62,698 nucleotides of DNA from Acrocarpospora corrugata (lineage in GTDB: Bacteria > Actinomycetota > Actinomycetes > Streptosporangiales > Streptosporangiaceae): assembly GCF_009687845.1 (NCBI RefSeq), contig NZ_BLAD01000048.1, forward strand, positions 123,358 through 186,055, in the 5' to 3' direction. Below the pieces are notes generated by a model. The model had not been told where the DNA came from. It searched no databases and was given only the letters and a program-made list of their open reading frames with translations. Within the stretch, counting starts at the first letter, position 1; the number at the start of each line of letters is the position of its first letter. The position numbers and the translations under genes were made by a program. Shown here piece by piece: positions 43,054-51,541 of the stretch.

Positions 43054-45915
43054 CTAATCCGCCGATCTGGACCGCCGGGAGCGTCGCCGCCCACGTGGCT
43101 GTCCCTCGTCGAAACTGTCGGTCACGCTGTCCCGGCCGTCGTCGGCGGCGACCGCCGAACCTTCGCCGAGCTTCTCGGCGACGGTCTTCTCGATGGCCAT
43201 CTTGCCCTGGGTGCCGCGCGGCTCAGGCTTGTTCTCGACCGGCTCGGTCGAGACGATCAGGCCGCGGCCGTGGCAGCAGTCGCAGGGCGTGGAGAACGCC
43301 TCCAGGAGGCCCTGGCCGACCCGCTTGCGGGTCATCTGCACCAAACCGAGCGAGGTGACCTCGGCCACCTGGTGCTTGGTCCGGTCCCGGGCCAAGCACT
43401 CCAGCAGCCGCCGCAGCACCAGGTCCCGGTTGTTCTCCAGCACCATGTCGATGAAGTCGATGACGATGATGCCGCCGACGTCGCGGAGCCGGAGCTGACG
43501 CACGATCTCCTCGGCCGCCTCCAGGTTGTTCCTGGTGACGGTCTCCTCCAGGTTGCCGCCGTGGCCGGTGAACTTGCCGGTGTTGACGTCGACGACGGTC
43601 ATCGCCTCGGTCCTGTCGATCACCAGCGAGCCGCCGGACGGCAGCCAGACCTTGCGCTCCATCGCCTTGGAGATCTGCTCGTCCACCCGGTAGGCGGCGA
43701 ACACGTCCCCCGGCTCGTCCCACTGGGACAGCCGCTCGGCCAGGTGCGGGGCGACATGGCTGACATAGTCGTCCACGTCCTCCCAGACCTCGTCGCCGGA
43801 GACCACCAGCGAGGCGAAGTCCTCGTTGAAGACGTCCCGGACCACCCGCACGGTCAGGTCGGGCTCGCCGGACAGCAGCTCCGGCGGGCTGGCCGACTTG
43901 GCCTTGCGCTGGATCGCCTCCCACTGCGCCGACAGCCGTGCCACGTCCCGGCCCAGCTCGTCCTCGGAGGCGCCCTCGGCGGCGGTGCGCACGATCACGC
44001 CCGCGTTCTCCGGCATCACCTTGCGCAGGATCTGCTTGAGCCGGGTGCGCTCCTTGTCCGGGAGCTTGCGCGAGATGCCGGTCATGGAACCGTCGGGCAC
44101 GTAGACCAGGTAACGGCCGGGCAGGCTGATCTGGGAGGTCAGCCGGGCGCCCTTGTGGCCCATCGGGTCCTTGGTGACCTGCACCAGCACCGGCTGGCCG
44201 GACTTGAGCGCCGCCTCGATCCGGCGCGGCTGGCCTTCCAGACCGGCGGTGTCGAAGTTCACCTCACCGGCGTACAGCACCGCGTTGCGGCCCTTGCCGA
44301 TGTCCACGAACGCCGCCTCCATCGACGGCAGCACGTTCTGCACCTTGCCCAGGTACACGTTGCCGACGTAGGACTGGCTGGCCTCGCGGTCCACGTAGTG
44401 CTCGACCAGGACGCCGTCCTCCAGCACCGCGATCTGGGTGCGGCCGCCGTGCCTGCGCACGACCATGACCCGCTCGACCGCCTCGCGCCGGGCCAGGAAC
44501 TCCGACTCGGTGATGATCGGCGGGCGGCGGCGGCCCATCTCGCGGCCCTCGCGGCGGCGCTGCTTCTTCGCCTCCAGGCGGGTGGAGCCGCGGAAGCCCT
44601 GCACCTCGTCCACGGACGTGGTGGTGGACAGGGCGGTCCGCCCGGCGCGGGGCGCGCGGATCCGGACCACCGTGTTCGGCGGGTCGTCGGCGATCGGCTC
44701 GGCCTCGTCGGCGCCCCGCCTGCGCCGCCGGCGGCGACGCCGGGAACCGGTCTGCTCGCCGTCCTCGTCGGCGGACGCGGCCTGCGCGTCCTCCTCCTCG
44801 GCGGGTTCCTCGTCGCCGCTCTCGTCCTCGCCCTGCTCGTCGTTCTCGCGGGCCCGGCCACGGCCGCGGCCGCCCCGGCGGCGACGCCGGCGGCGGGAGC
44901 CGTCCTCGCCCTGCTCGTCGTCGCCGTCCTCGGCCTCCTCGGCCTCGGCGGTGACCGGCTCCGGCTCCTCGACCGGCTCGACCGGCACGGGTACGGCGGG
45001 CTTGGCCGGCGCCTGCTTCGCCGGGACCTGCTTGGCCGCGAACGGGTCCGGGGCCTGGAACAGCGGCTGGAAGACGGCGGCGGGCGGCTGGAAGGGCACC
45101 GGCGGCAGATCGGCCTGCCGGGCCGCGGACAGCCCGAACGGGTCGGCCACCAGCCGCGCCTGCGGGGTCAGATCCTCGTCCAGGTCCTCCCCGGCGGGCT
45201 CGTCGTCCAGCGGCTCCTCGGCGGGCATGGCCAGCAGCATCGCGGCGGCCACCTGGGCTTCGGCGGCGCTCATCGCGCTGGATCGTTCCGGGTGATGATC
45301 TGCGTCGTCGGCCTTCTTGCGGGTCCGGCGGCGGGTGACCGGGGCCTCCTCGACCGGCGCCTTCTCCTCCGATGCCGCGGCAACAGGCGTCTCGGCGGGT
45401 TCGACCTTCTTGCGGGTCCTGGTCCGGCGGACCGGCTTGACCGGCTCCTCCGTGACCGCCACGGCCTCGGGCGCCGCCGGGGCCTCAACGGCCGCAGCCG
45501 TCTCAACGGCCTCAGGGGCCTCAGGGGCCTCAGGGGCCTCAGGGGCCTCAGGGGCCTCAGGGGCCTCGTCCGTGACCTTGGTCCGGCGGCGGGTGGCGCG
45601 CTTCGGCTTCTCCGCGACGGCCGCGACCTCGGCGACCTGCGCGACCTCGGCCGCCTCGGTCTCCGGCGCGGCAGCGGCAGGTTCGGCCGGCGTCCGCCTG
45701 GTGCGGGTGCGCTTGGGCTTCTCGGCGACCGCCGTACCCACGCTGGCACCGGCCAGCGCCTGGGCGGCGGCAGCCTGAATCGCCGGCGCCGGCGGGAGGT
45801 CGTCGGGCTCGGGCGGAGGCCCGGCCGGACGACTGGCGCGGCGGCGCACGGTCTTCGTCTCGTTGGTGTGCTGTTCTGTTGTCGTATCGCCGACAGTGGG
45901 CTCGTTGTCGAGCAT
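43054..45915 (-). CDS. rne: Ribonuclease E/G with long disordered N-terminal region
   Basis: A 953-residue endoribonuclease. The catalytic part (about residue 470 onward) has an S1 domain (YVGNVYLGKVQNVLPSMEAAF), metal-binding Asp in VVDVNTGKF and VIDFIDMV, and a Zn-link-type CDCC motif in FSTPCDCCHGRG. The N-terminal 450 residues are low complexity: Lys/Arg-Thr blocks, six EAP repeats, acidic stretches and two arginine runs (RRRRRRGG and RRRRRRRRR). Actinobacterial RNase E is known to carry such flanking regions, often as degradosome or RNA scaffolds. A basic C-terminus (GRRRSRRSRS) closes it. Confidence 0.95.
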   Translation of the reverse strand: MLDNEPTVGDTTTEQHTNETKTVRRRASRPAGPPPEPDDLPPAPAIQAAAAQALAGASVGTAVAEKPKRTRTRRTPAEPAAAAPETEAAEVAQVAEVAAVAEKPKRATRRRTKVTDEAPEAPEAPEAPEAPEAPEAVETAAAVEAPAAPEAVAVTEEPVKPVRRTRTRKKVEPAETPVAAASEEKAPVEEAPVTRRRTRKKADDADHHPERSSAMSAAEAQVAAAMLLAMPAEEPLDDEPAGEDLDEDLTPQARLVADPFGLSAARQADLPPVPFQPPAAVFQPLFQAPDPFAAKQVPAKQAPAKPAVPVPVEPVEEPEPVTAEAEEAEDGDDEQGEDGSRRRRRRRGGRGRGRARENDEQGEDESGDEEPAEEEDAQAASADEDGEQTGSRRRRRRRRRGADEAEPIADDPPNTVVRIRAPRAGRTALSTTTSVDEVQGFRGSTRLEAKKQRRREGREMGRRRPPIITESEFLARREAVERVMVVRRHGGRTQIAVLEDGVLVEHYVDREASQSYVGNVYLGKVQNVLPSMEAAFVDIGKGRNAVLYAGEVNFDTAGLEGQPRRIEAALKSGQPVLVQVTKDPMGHKGARLTSQISLPGRYLVYVPDGSMTGISRKLPDKERTRLKQILRKVMPENAGVIVRTAAEGASEDELGRDVARLSAQWEAIQRKAKSASPPELLSGEPDLTVRVVRDVFNEDFASLVVSGDEVWEDVDDYVSHVAPHLAERLSQWDEPGDVFAAYRVDEQISKAMERKVWLPSGGSLVIDRTEAMTVVDVNTGKFTGHGGNLEETVTRNNLEAAEEIVRQLRLRDVGGIIVIDFIDMVLENNRDLVLRRLLECLARDRTKHQVAEVTSLGLVQMTRKRVGQGLLEAFSTPCDCCHGRGLIVSTEPVENKPEPRGTQGKMAIEKTVAEKLGEGSAVAADDGRDSVTDSFDEGQPRGRRRSRRSRSAD
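45514..45567 (-). repeat. Six copies of a 9-base repeat within rne
   Basis: AGGGGCCTC (plus strand) is repeated six times without interruption and encodes EAP x6 in the disordered N-terminal part of the RNase. Perfect DNA repeats in coding sequence are prone to slippage, but nine-base units keep the frame. Confidence 0.9.
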
Positions 45916-46018
45916 GCGGGCGCTCTCCCGTCAGCCCCCGGGCGCGTTTCCGCGCCGCGCGGGAGCATTCGTCTCTCGCGGTCCGCCTGGCCTCCTCACG
46001 GGGCCGCGGCGGCAAGTC

Positions 46019-46753
46019 CTATAGGTCTCCACCAACCCGGTCGGCTTCGAGCGGGTCGGCGGGCTCACCGGTCATCGCGTCGAGCGGCCCCTGCGCCAGC
46101 CTGGTCACCGCGGGGGGTGACGGCGGCGCGAAGCCTGCCACGAGACGCAAACCCATGAGCACGTCATCGGGCCGAACGGCAGGAGTTTCGTGCCGAACAA
46201 CCATGCGAAGTATGACACACGAGTGAATCGGCTCCTGACCTGCCGTTCCATCCGCGTCAGTCACCACGGTGAGGGTCTGGACCGCCTGGCGTGCGTCGAA
46301 CGCACGCATCCCCTTCTTGGTCAGGCGCTCCACGGCCACACTCGCCGCGGCCAGAAACACCGCCACCGCCGATGCGGCCTCGGCCGGGTCCACCCCGGTC
46401 AGCCGCACCTCCCACATCGATCCTTCCAGCCGGTCGGCCAGGCTCCCCGCGCGTGCCTCGACCACGTCGAGCACGTCCAAGCCCGGCGGAAGCGAGGCGT
46501 CCAGGTCGGCGCGGAGCCGGAGCGGATCACACGCGCGGCTCACCCCGATCTCCAGGTACTCGGCCTCACTCGCCACCCCGGTCGGGGCGGCTCCGGCGTA
46601 AGAGATCTTCGGATGTGGACTGAACCCCGCGCTGTACGCCACCGGAATGCCAGCCCGCCGCACCGCTCGTTCGAGCGCGCGGGAGATGTCGCGGTGACTG
46701 GTGAAGCGCAACCGTCCACGCTTGGCGTAACGCACACGAAGGCGCTGCACCAC
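46019..46753 (-). CDS. TIGR03936-family radical SAM-associated protein
   Basis: A 244-residue protein of the TIGR03936/DUF2344 family, seen in RVRYAKRGRLRFTSHRDISRALERAVRRAGIPVAYSAGFSPHPKISYA. It is always found next to, or fused with, the TIGR03960 radical SAM protein, as here. It is often between that gene and rne. It may assist a tRNA or rRNA modification, but the reaction is not established. Start ATG at 46753. A 140-base gap separates it from the upstream partner. Confidence 0.88.
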   Translation of the reverse strand: MVQRLRVRYAKRGRLRFTSHRDISRALERAVRRAGIPVAYSAGFSPHPKISYAGAAPTGVASEAEYLEIGVSRACDPLRLRADLDASLPPGLDVLDVVEARAGSLADRLEGSMWEVRLTGVDPAEAASAVAVFLAAASVAVERLTKKGMRAFDARQAVQTLTVVTDADGTAGQEPIHSCVILRMVVRHETPAVRPDDVLMGLRLVAGFAPPSPPAVTRLAQGPLDAMTGEPADPLEADRVGGDL

Positions 46754-46893
46754 GGGCGCGGGCGGGGGCCCATCGGGAACGGGTTTCAGTGTTCCGTCGT
46801 CCTTCCGGTCTCGTCTTTCCTGTTATCGATGGTCTTTCGATGTTGTACTAGTCAGAAATTCTTCTCTCAGCATATGCCGCCCCCACGCGTCGT

Positions 46894-48804
46894 TCACACG
46901 ACGGTCAGCGGCAGCAACTTCCGCCCGGTCGGCCCGATCTGAATCTCGGTCCCCATGGTCGGGCAGACGCCGCAGTCGTAACACGGCGTCCAGCGGCAGT
47001 CCTCGACCTCGACGTCGTTGACGGCGTCCTGCCAGTCCTGCCAGAGCCACTCGCGGTCGAGGCCGGCGTCGAGGTGGTCCCACGGGAGCACCTCGTGCTC
47101 CTCGCGTTCGCGGACGGTGAACCAGTCCACGTCCACGCCGACTTCGGCGGCCGACTTCATCCAGAGTTCGTAGGAGAAGTGCTCGCTCCAGCCGTCGAAC
47201 CGGCCGCCGGCCGCCCAGACGGCCTCGATCACCGCGCCGACCCGCCGGTCCCCCCGGGAGAGCAGGCCCTCCACGATGGACGGCTTGCCGTCGTGGTAGC
47301 GGAATCCGATGGCCTTGCCATACTGCTTGTCGTTGCGCAGGCTGTTGCGGAGTTCGCGGAGCCGCCGGTCCACCGTCTCGTGGTCGCACTGGGCGGCCCA
47401 CTGGAACGGGGTGTGCGGTTTGGGGACGAAGCCGCCGATGGAGACCGTGCAGCGGATGTCCCGGGAACCGGTGGCCTCACGGCCGGCCTTGATGACCTTC
47501 TTGGCCAGGTCGGCGATGCCGAGGACGTCGATGTCCTCCTCAGTGGGCAGGCCGCACATGAAATACAGCTTCACCTGCCGCCACCCCTGCGTGTAGGCGG
47601 TGGTGACGGTGCGGATCAGGTCCTCCTCGGTGACCATCTTGTTGATCACCTTGCGCATCCGCTCGGAGCCGCCTTCGGGTGCGAAGGTCAGGCCGGAGCG
47701 GCGCCCGTTGCGGGAGAACTCGTTGGCCAGGTCGATGTTGAACGCGTCGACCCGGGTGGACGGGAGGGACAGCGACGTGTTGGTGCCCTCATACCGGTCC
47801 GCGAGGCCCTTGGCGACCTCGGCGATCTCGGAGTGGTCGGCGCTGGACAGCGACAGCAGGCCGACCTCGTTGAAGCCGGACTCCCTGACCCCGTTGGCCA
47901 CCATGTCGCCGATGACGGTGATCGACCGCTCCCGCACCGGGCGGGTGATCATCCCCGCCTGGCAGAACCGGCAGCCCCGGGTGCAGCCGCGGAAGATCTC
48001 CACGCTGAACCGCTCGTGCACGGTCTCGGCCAGCGGGACCAGCGGCTTCTTCGGGTACGGCCACTCGTCCAGGTCCATCACGGTGTGCTTGAACACCCGG
48101 GAGGGAACGCCGGGACGGTTGGGCACCACCCGCTTGATCCGGCCGTCGGGCAGATACTCCACGTCGTAGAACTTGGGCACGTAGACGCCGCCGGTCTCGG
48201 CGAGGCGCAGCAGCACCCCGTCCCGGCCGCCCGGCTCACCCTCGGCCTTCCACTCCCGGACCAGTTCGGAGATGGCGATCGCGATCTGCTCGCCGTCGCC
48301 GAGCACGGCGGCGTCGAGGAAGTCGGCGACCGGCTCCGGGTTGAACGCGGCGTGCCCACCGGCCAGCACGATCGGATCGTCGTCGGTCCGATCGACCGCG
48401 TGCAGCGGGATCCCCGCCAGGTCGAGCGCGGTCAGCATGTTGGTGTAGCCGAGTTCGGTGGAGAAGGACACCCCGAGCACGTCGAAGGCGCGCACCGGCC
48501 GGTGCCCGTCCACGGTGAACTGGGGCACGCCCTCGGCGCGCATCAGCGCCTCCAGGTCGGGCCACACCGCGTAGGTGCGCTCGGCCATGGTGTCCGGGAG
48601 CTCGTTGAGGATCTCGTACAGAATCTGCACGCCCTGGTTGGGCAGGCCGACCTCGTAGGCGTCCGGATACATCAGCGCCCAGCGGACTGTGGCCTCATCC
48701 CAATCCTTGACGGTCGAGTTCAGCTCACCCCCCACATACTGGATCGGCTTCTGCACTTTGGGCAGCAGCGGTTCCAGGCGGGGGAACAGGGACTCGACAG
48801 ACAT
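46894..48804 (-). CDS. TIGR03960-family B12-binding-domain radical SAM protein
   Basis: A 636-residue protein. The radical SAM cluster motif C-x3-C-x2-C is in RGCTRGCRFCQAGMITRP. An N-terminal cobalamin-binding-like region (ALMYPDAYEVGLPNQGVQILYEILNEL, FDVLGVSFSTELGYTNML) precedes it. A C-terminal cysteine-rich stretch (CRWTPCYDCGVCP) may bind another metal. It forms the first gene of the pair with TIGR03936. Substrate unknown; a tRNA or rRNA modification role is inferred from family context. Confidence 0.92.
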   Translation of the reverse strand: MSVESLFPRLEPLLPKVQKPIQYVGGELNSTVKDWDEATVRWALMYPDAYEVGLPNQGVQILYEILNELPDTMAERTYAVWPDLEALMRAEGVPQFTVDGHRPVRAFDVLGVSFSTELGYTNMLTALDLAGIPLHAVDRTDDDPIVLAGGHAAFNPEPVADFLDAAVLGDGEQIAIAISELVREWKAEGEPGGRDGVLLRLAETGGVYVPKFYDVEYLPDGRIKRVVPNRPGVPSRVFKHTVMDLDEWPYPKKPLVPLAETVHERFSVEIFRGCTRGCRFCQAGMITRPVRERSITVIGDMVANGVRESGFNEVGLLSLSSADHSEIAEVAKGLADRYEGTNTSLSLPSTRVDAFNIDLANEFSRNGRRSGLTFAPEGGSERMRKVINKMVTEEDLIRTVTTAYTQGWRQVKLYFMCGLPTEEDIDVLGIADLAKKVIKAGREATGSRDIRCTVSIGGFVPKPHTPFQWAAQCDHETVDRRLRELRNSLRNDKQYGKAIGFRYHDGKPSIVEGLLSRGDRRVGAVIEAVWAAGGRFDGWSEHFSYELWMKSAAEVGVDVDWFTVREREEHEVLPWDHLDAGLDREWLWQDWQDAVNDVEVEDCRWTPCYDCGVCPTMGTEIQIGPTGRKLLPLTVV

Positions 48805-48822
48805 GGTCCAAGGGTATCCGCT

Positions 48823-49707
48823 TCAGAAGGCGTGCCAGGTACGGTCGTCACCCGCCCGTAACGAAGCGAGCCGGAATCGTAGCTCCGCCCGCGATCCGGG
48901 ATCCCGGTGCGCGTTCCTGAGCACGGCCGTCAGCGTCTGGAGCTCCCGGGTGTCGCGCAGCACGCCGTACCCGGGCCAGTTCCTGGCGTCATACCCGTAC
49001 GACTCCACGAATCCATCCCGTTCCGCCTCGGTCAACCCGAACCGGGCCCCCACCAGCGTGGGCACCAGGTCGATCTCGCGAGGCCCGGCGCTCACCGAGT
49101 CCCAGTCGCACAGCAGGAGTCCCTCAGGTGTACGGAGCAGGTTGCCCCGGTGCGCGTCACCGTGCACCAGCCCGTACGGCAGAGCGAACTCCAGCCGCTC
49201 GTAGTAGGCGTCGGAGAGCGCCGAGCACCGTTCGGTCAGCCACTCGCGCTCCTCGTCGTCGATCGCCCGGCTGGCCGCGATGGCCCGCCTGATCGTGCCG
49301 AAAGGGTCGAAGGTCGGCAGGTCGAACGGCACCGGCGGCAGCGCGTGCAGCCGCCGGAGCATCAGGCCGAGCGGCGCCGGGTCCGGGGGCGGCCCGGCGT
49401 GCTCCTCGTAGTGCCAGAAGGTGGCCAGCGCGCCGTCCACGGCCAGCGGCTGCTTGACGTCGAGCGGCAGGGTGGCGGGGAAACCCTGCTCGACCAGCCA
49501 GCGGGTGACCTTGAGCGAGGTGACCAGGCGGTCGTACTTGCCGAGCGCGTTCGCGTCCGACAGGCGTACCACCACGGCCTCGCCCGGCAGCAGGTAGACG
49601 GCGTTGGCGAAGCTGCGCAGCAGGCGGGCGCCTGCCGGGTCGAGTCCGGCGGCGAGGCAGGCTTGCGCGAGCGCCGCGGGAACCCCGGCGACAGTGGGAG
49701 CGCTCAT
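48823..49707 (-). CDS. APH-family phosphotransferase
   Basis: A 294-residue kinase-fold protein. GLVHGDAHRGNLL and LLLCDWDSVSAGPREIDLV are the catalytic and metal-binding motifs. It overlaps the upstream HTH-TPR regulator gene by ATGA (49704-49707), so the two form one unit. This coupling suggests that the kinase acts in a pathway linked to the regulator, not simple antibiotic resistance. The substrate is unknown. Confidence 0.82.
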   Translation of the reverse strand: MSAPTVAGVPAALAQACLAAGLDPAGARLLRSFANAVYLLPGEAVVVRLSDANALGKYDRLVTSLKVTRWLVEQGFPATLPLDVKQPLAVDGALATFWHYEEHAGPPPDPAPLGLMLRRLHALPPVPFDLPTFDPFGTIRRAIAASRAIDDEEREWLTERCSALSDAYYERLEFALPYGLVHGDAHRGNLLRTPEGLLLCDWDSVSAGPREIDLVPTLVGARFGLTEAERDGFVESYGYDARNWPGYGVLRDTRELQTLTAVLRNAHRDPGSRAELRFRLASLRAGDDRTWHAF

Positions 49708-51122
49708 GTGTTCAGCGCCCGGGCCGGGGCGTCGAAAGTGGGGAAGAGGTCGCGGTTCTGGGCCAGGCCGACCGAGCAGAATCCCTCGATCTGCTGGGCC
49801 ATCCGGTCCGACACCAGCGCCCTGCTGGCGGCCAGGGTGGCGCCCAGGCTGTCGATCCTGCGTTCAGGTGGCAGTTCGAGTAAAGGCGCCACCGCGCGTT
49901 CGGCGCCGTCCTGGTCGTCCTCCAGGACGTAGGCGATGGCCAGGTGGGCGCGGGCCATCGCCTCGCAGCCGTAGGAGCGGTTCTCCCGCTCGTCGGCGGA
50001 GTAGAGCTGGATGGCGGCTCTGGCCTCCTCGATCGCCCGGGGAGCCTGGCCGAGGTGCAGGTGGGTGACGGCCGCGTAGTAGTGCTCCTTGGCGGGCCGG
50101 AAGGCGAATTCGCCGGCGATCTCGTCGTGCAGTTCGTCGTGACGGCCAGACGCGCGGGCTTCCGCGGCCTTGCGCAGCTCGTCCTTGGCTTCGGCGGAGC
50201 GGCCCAGCATCGCGCTGGCGCGCGCCCTGAGCATGTGCAGCCTGGCGCCCCCGCTGCCGGTGGACAGGTGGGTGAGGGCGTCTCCCGCGTACCGGGCCGC
50301 GTCCTCGTAGCGGCGGTCCCAGAGCGCCACCGACGCCTGCATGCCGCGGGCCCAGCCCATCAGCGACGGATGCCCGGAGATCCGCCCATACGTCCAAGCC
50401 GCCCTGGCCAGTGTGTCGGCGGGGATCCGGCGGCCCATGTCCATGCTGGCGTTGGCCATCAGCCCGCACAGCGCGCCCGTCAGGAAATAAAGCTCGCCCG
50501 CCTGGGTCGGATGGATCCGGCGGTCCAGCGCCTTCCTGGTCTGCTCCTGCAACGCCCGCATCTCCACGAACAGCGGCAGCGGCGTCTCCCACACGTACCT
50601 CCGGCCGACCCACACCACCTGGGTGCGCAGCCGTTCCAGCGCGCCAGAGCCGAGCTCGCTGGTCTCGGCCTCCTCGGCGTGCTCGCTGGCCTCCAGGGCG
50701 GCGTCCGCGATCGGGTCGCCCGCCCCCGCCTGGGCCCGGCGGGCCTCCTCCGGCGTGTAGTCGCGGGCGAAGCCCAGCTGGACCGGGCCGGTCTCGAACA
50801 GGCGGCAGAGCAGGTCGGTGTACTCGCGGTCCGGGCGGGCGCCGGCCTCCCACTCGCGCCAGGAGCGCTCGGTCAGGCCGCGGCGCTTGATCCCGGAGCT
50901 GTCGCACATGTGGTGGAACCGGTCGATCGCCTCCTCCACCGTCCAGCCGTTGGCCAGCCGCATGCATTTCAACCGGGAGGTCTGGGGGGAGCTGAGGTGG
51001 ATCTCCTCGGCGATCTGATGGATGACGGCGGTCGACGGCGCTTCACCCAGGGCCGCGAGGGTGCGGTCCCGGATGGCGCCGGCGAACTGGATGGCCGAAC
51101 GGTCACGGGCGGAATGGCTCAT
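49704..51122 (-). CDS. HTH regulator with TPR-like C-terminal domain
   Basis: A 472-residue protein. The N-terminal part, with RLKCMRLANGWTVEEAIDRF and GLTERSWREWEAGARPDREYTDLLCRLF, is an atypical xre-like helix-turn-helix. The rest is a run of helical TPR-like repeats (YAGDALTHLSTGSGGARLHM, EHYYAAVTHLHLGQAPRAIE, EAMARAHLAIAYVLEDDQDG). This plan is common among actinomycete regulators of development and secondary metabolism. The ATG at 51122 follows TTGGAGAGTCA. It overlaps the APH-like gene. Confidence 0.75.
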   Translation of the reverse strand: MSHSARDRSAIQFAGAIRDRTLAALGEAPSTAVIHQIAEEIHLSSPQTSRLKCMRLANGWTVEEAIDRFHHMCDSSGIKRRGLTERSWREWEAGARPDREYTDLLCRLFETGPVQLGFARDYTPEEARRAQAGAGDPIADAALEASEHAEEAETSELGSGALERLRTQVVWVGRRYVWETPLPLFVEMRALQEQTRKALDRRIHPTQAGELYFLTGALCGLMANASMDMGRRIPADTLARAAWTYGRISGHPSLMGWARGMQASVALWDRRYEDAARYAGDALTHLSTGSGGARLHMLRARASAMLGRSAEAKDELRKAAEARASGRHDELHDEIAGEFAFRPAKEHYYAAVTHLHLGQAPRAIEEARAAIQLYSADERENRSYGCEAMARAHLAIAYVLEDDQDGAERAVAPLLELPPERRIDSLGATLAASRALVSDRMAQQIEGFCSVGLAQNRDLFPTFDAPARALNT

Positions 51123-51176
51123 TGACTCTCCAAGAGGGGGCACTACCACGCTAGCCCGGCGCTCGTTACGAAACGG

Positions 51177-51452
51177 TCACCGGGCGCACTGCGAGTCGCT
51201 CTCCGCGCGGAACGGTCCCACCGTGCCGCCGTTGCGCAACTGGGCGAGGAAGAGCTGACCGCACAGGCTGCTCGCCGTCTGGGCGAACCACACCGTGGGG
51301 GGGTTCCCGGCCGCCGCGGCTGCCCAACGGCCGCCGCCGTACACGATCCGGTAGTCGGGAAATGCCTTTCGGAGCAGGTCCAAAGCGCGCCCGCGCTCCT
51401 GCACCTCGTCGTCCGGAGTCACCGTTCCTCCGTCTTCGCGAAATGGCGTCAT
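51177..51452 (-). CDS. Small hypothetical protein
   Basis: A 91-residue protein with no family I recognise. DLLRKAFPDYRIVYGGGRWAAAAAG and PTVWFAQTASSLCGQLFLAQLRNGG suggest a small alpha/beta fold with a single Cys pair. It lies 54 bases upstream of the HTH-TPR gene on the same strand and could be its first partner. Codon use looks coding. Confidence 0.5.
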   Translation of the reverse strand: MTPFREDGGTVTPDDEVQERGRALDLLRKAFPDYRIVYGGGRWAAAAAGNPPTVWFAQTASSLCGQLFLAQLRNGGTVGPFRAESDSQCAR

Positions 51453-51503
51453 CGCACATTCAGTGGACGTTCCCAGATTGTTCGCTTGACGAGGGTCGCG
51501 CCA

Positions 51504-51541
51504 GTGAGAGCGGGTCGCAGGATCCTGCGACCCGCTCTCAC
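51504..51541. terminator. 38-base perfect palindrome at the rodA stop, probable terminator
   Basis: Two 18-base arms (GTGAGAGCGGGTCGCAGG and its complement) with only a central AT/TC turn form a perfect 38-base palindrome. It begins inside the TGA stop of rodA. No T-run follows on either strand. As RNA it would be a very stable hairpin. Confidence 0.65.

Noticed and set aside
43270-46158. A very long open plus-strand frame opposite the RNase E/G gene
   Set aside because: It is rich in Gly, Arg, Leu and His with no domain, and mirrors the third-position GC bias of rne on the other strand.
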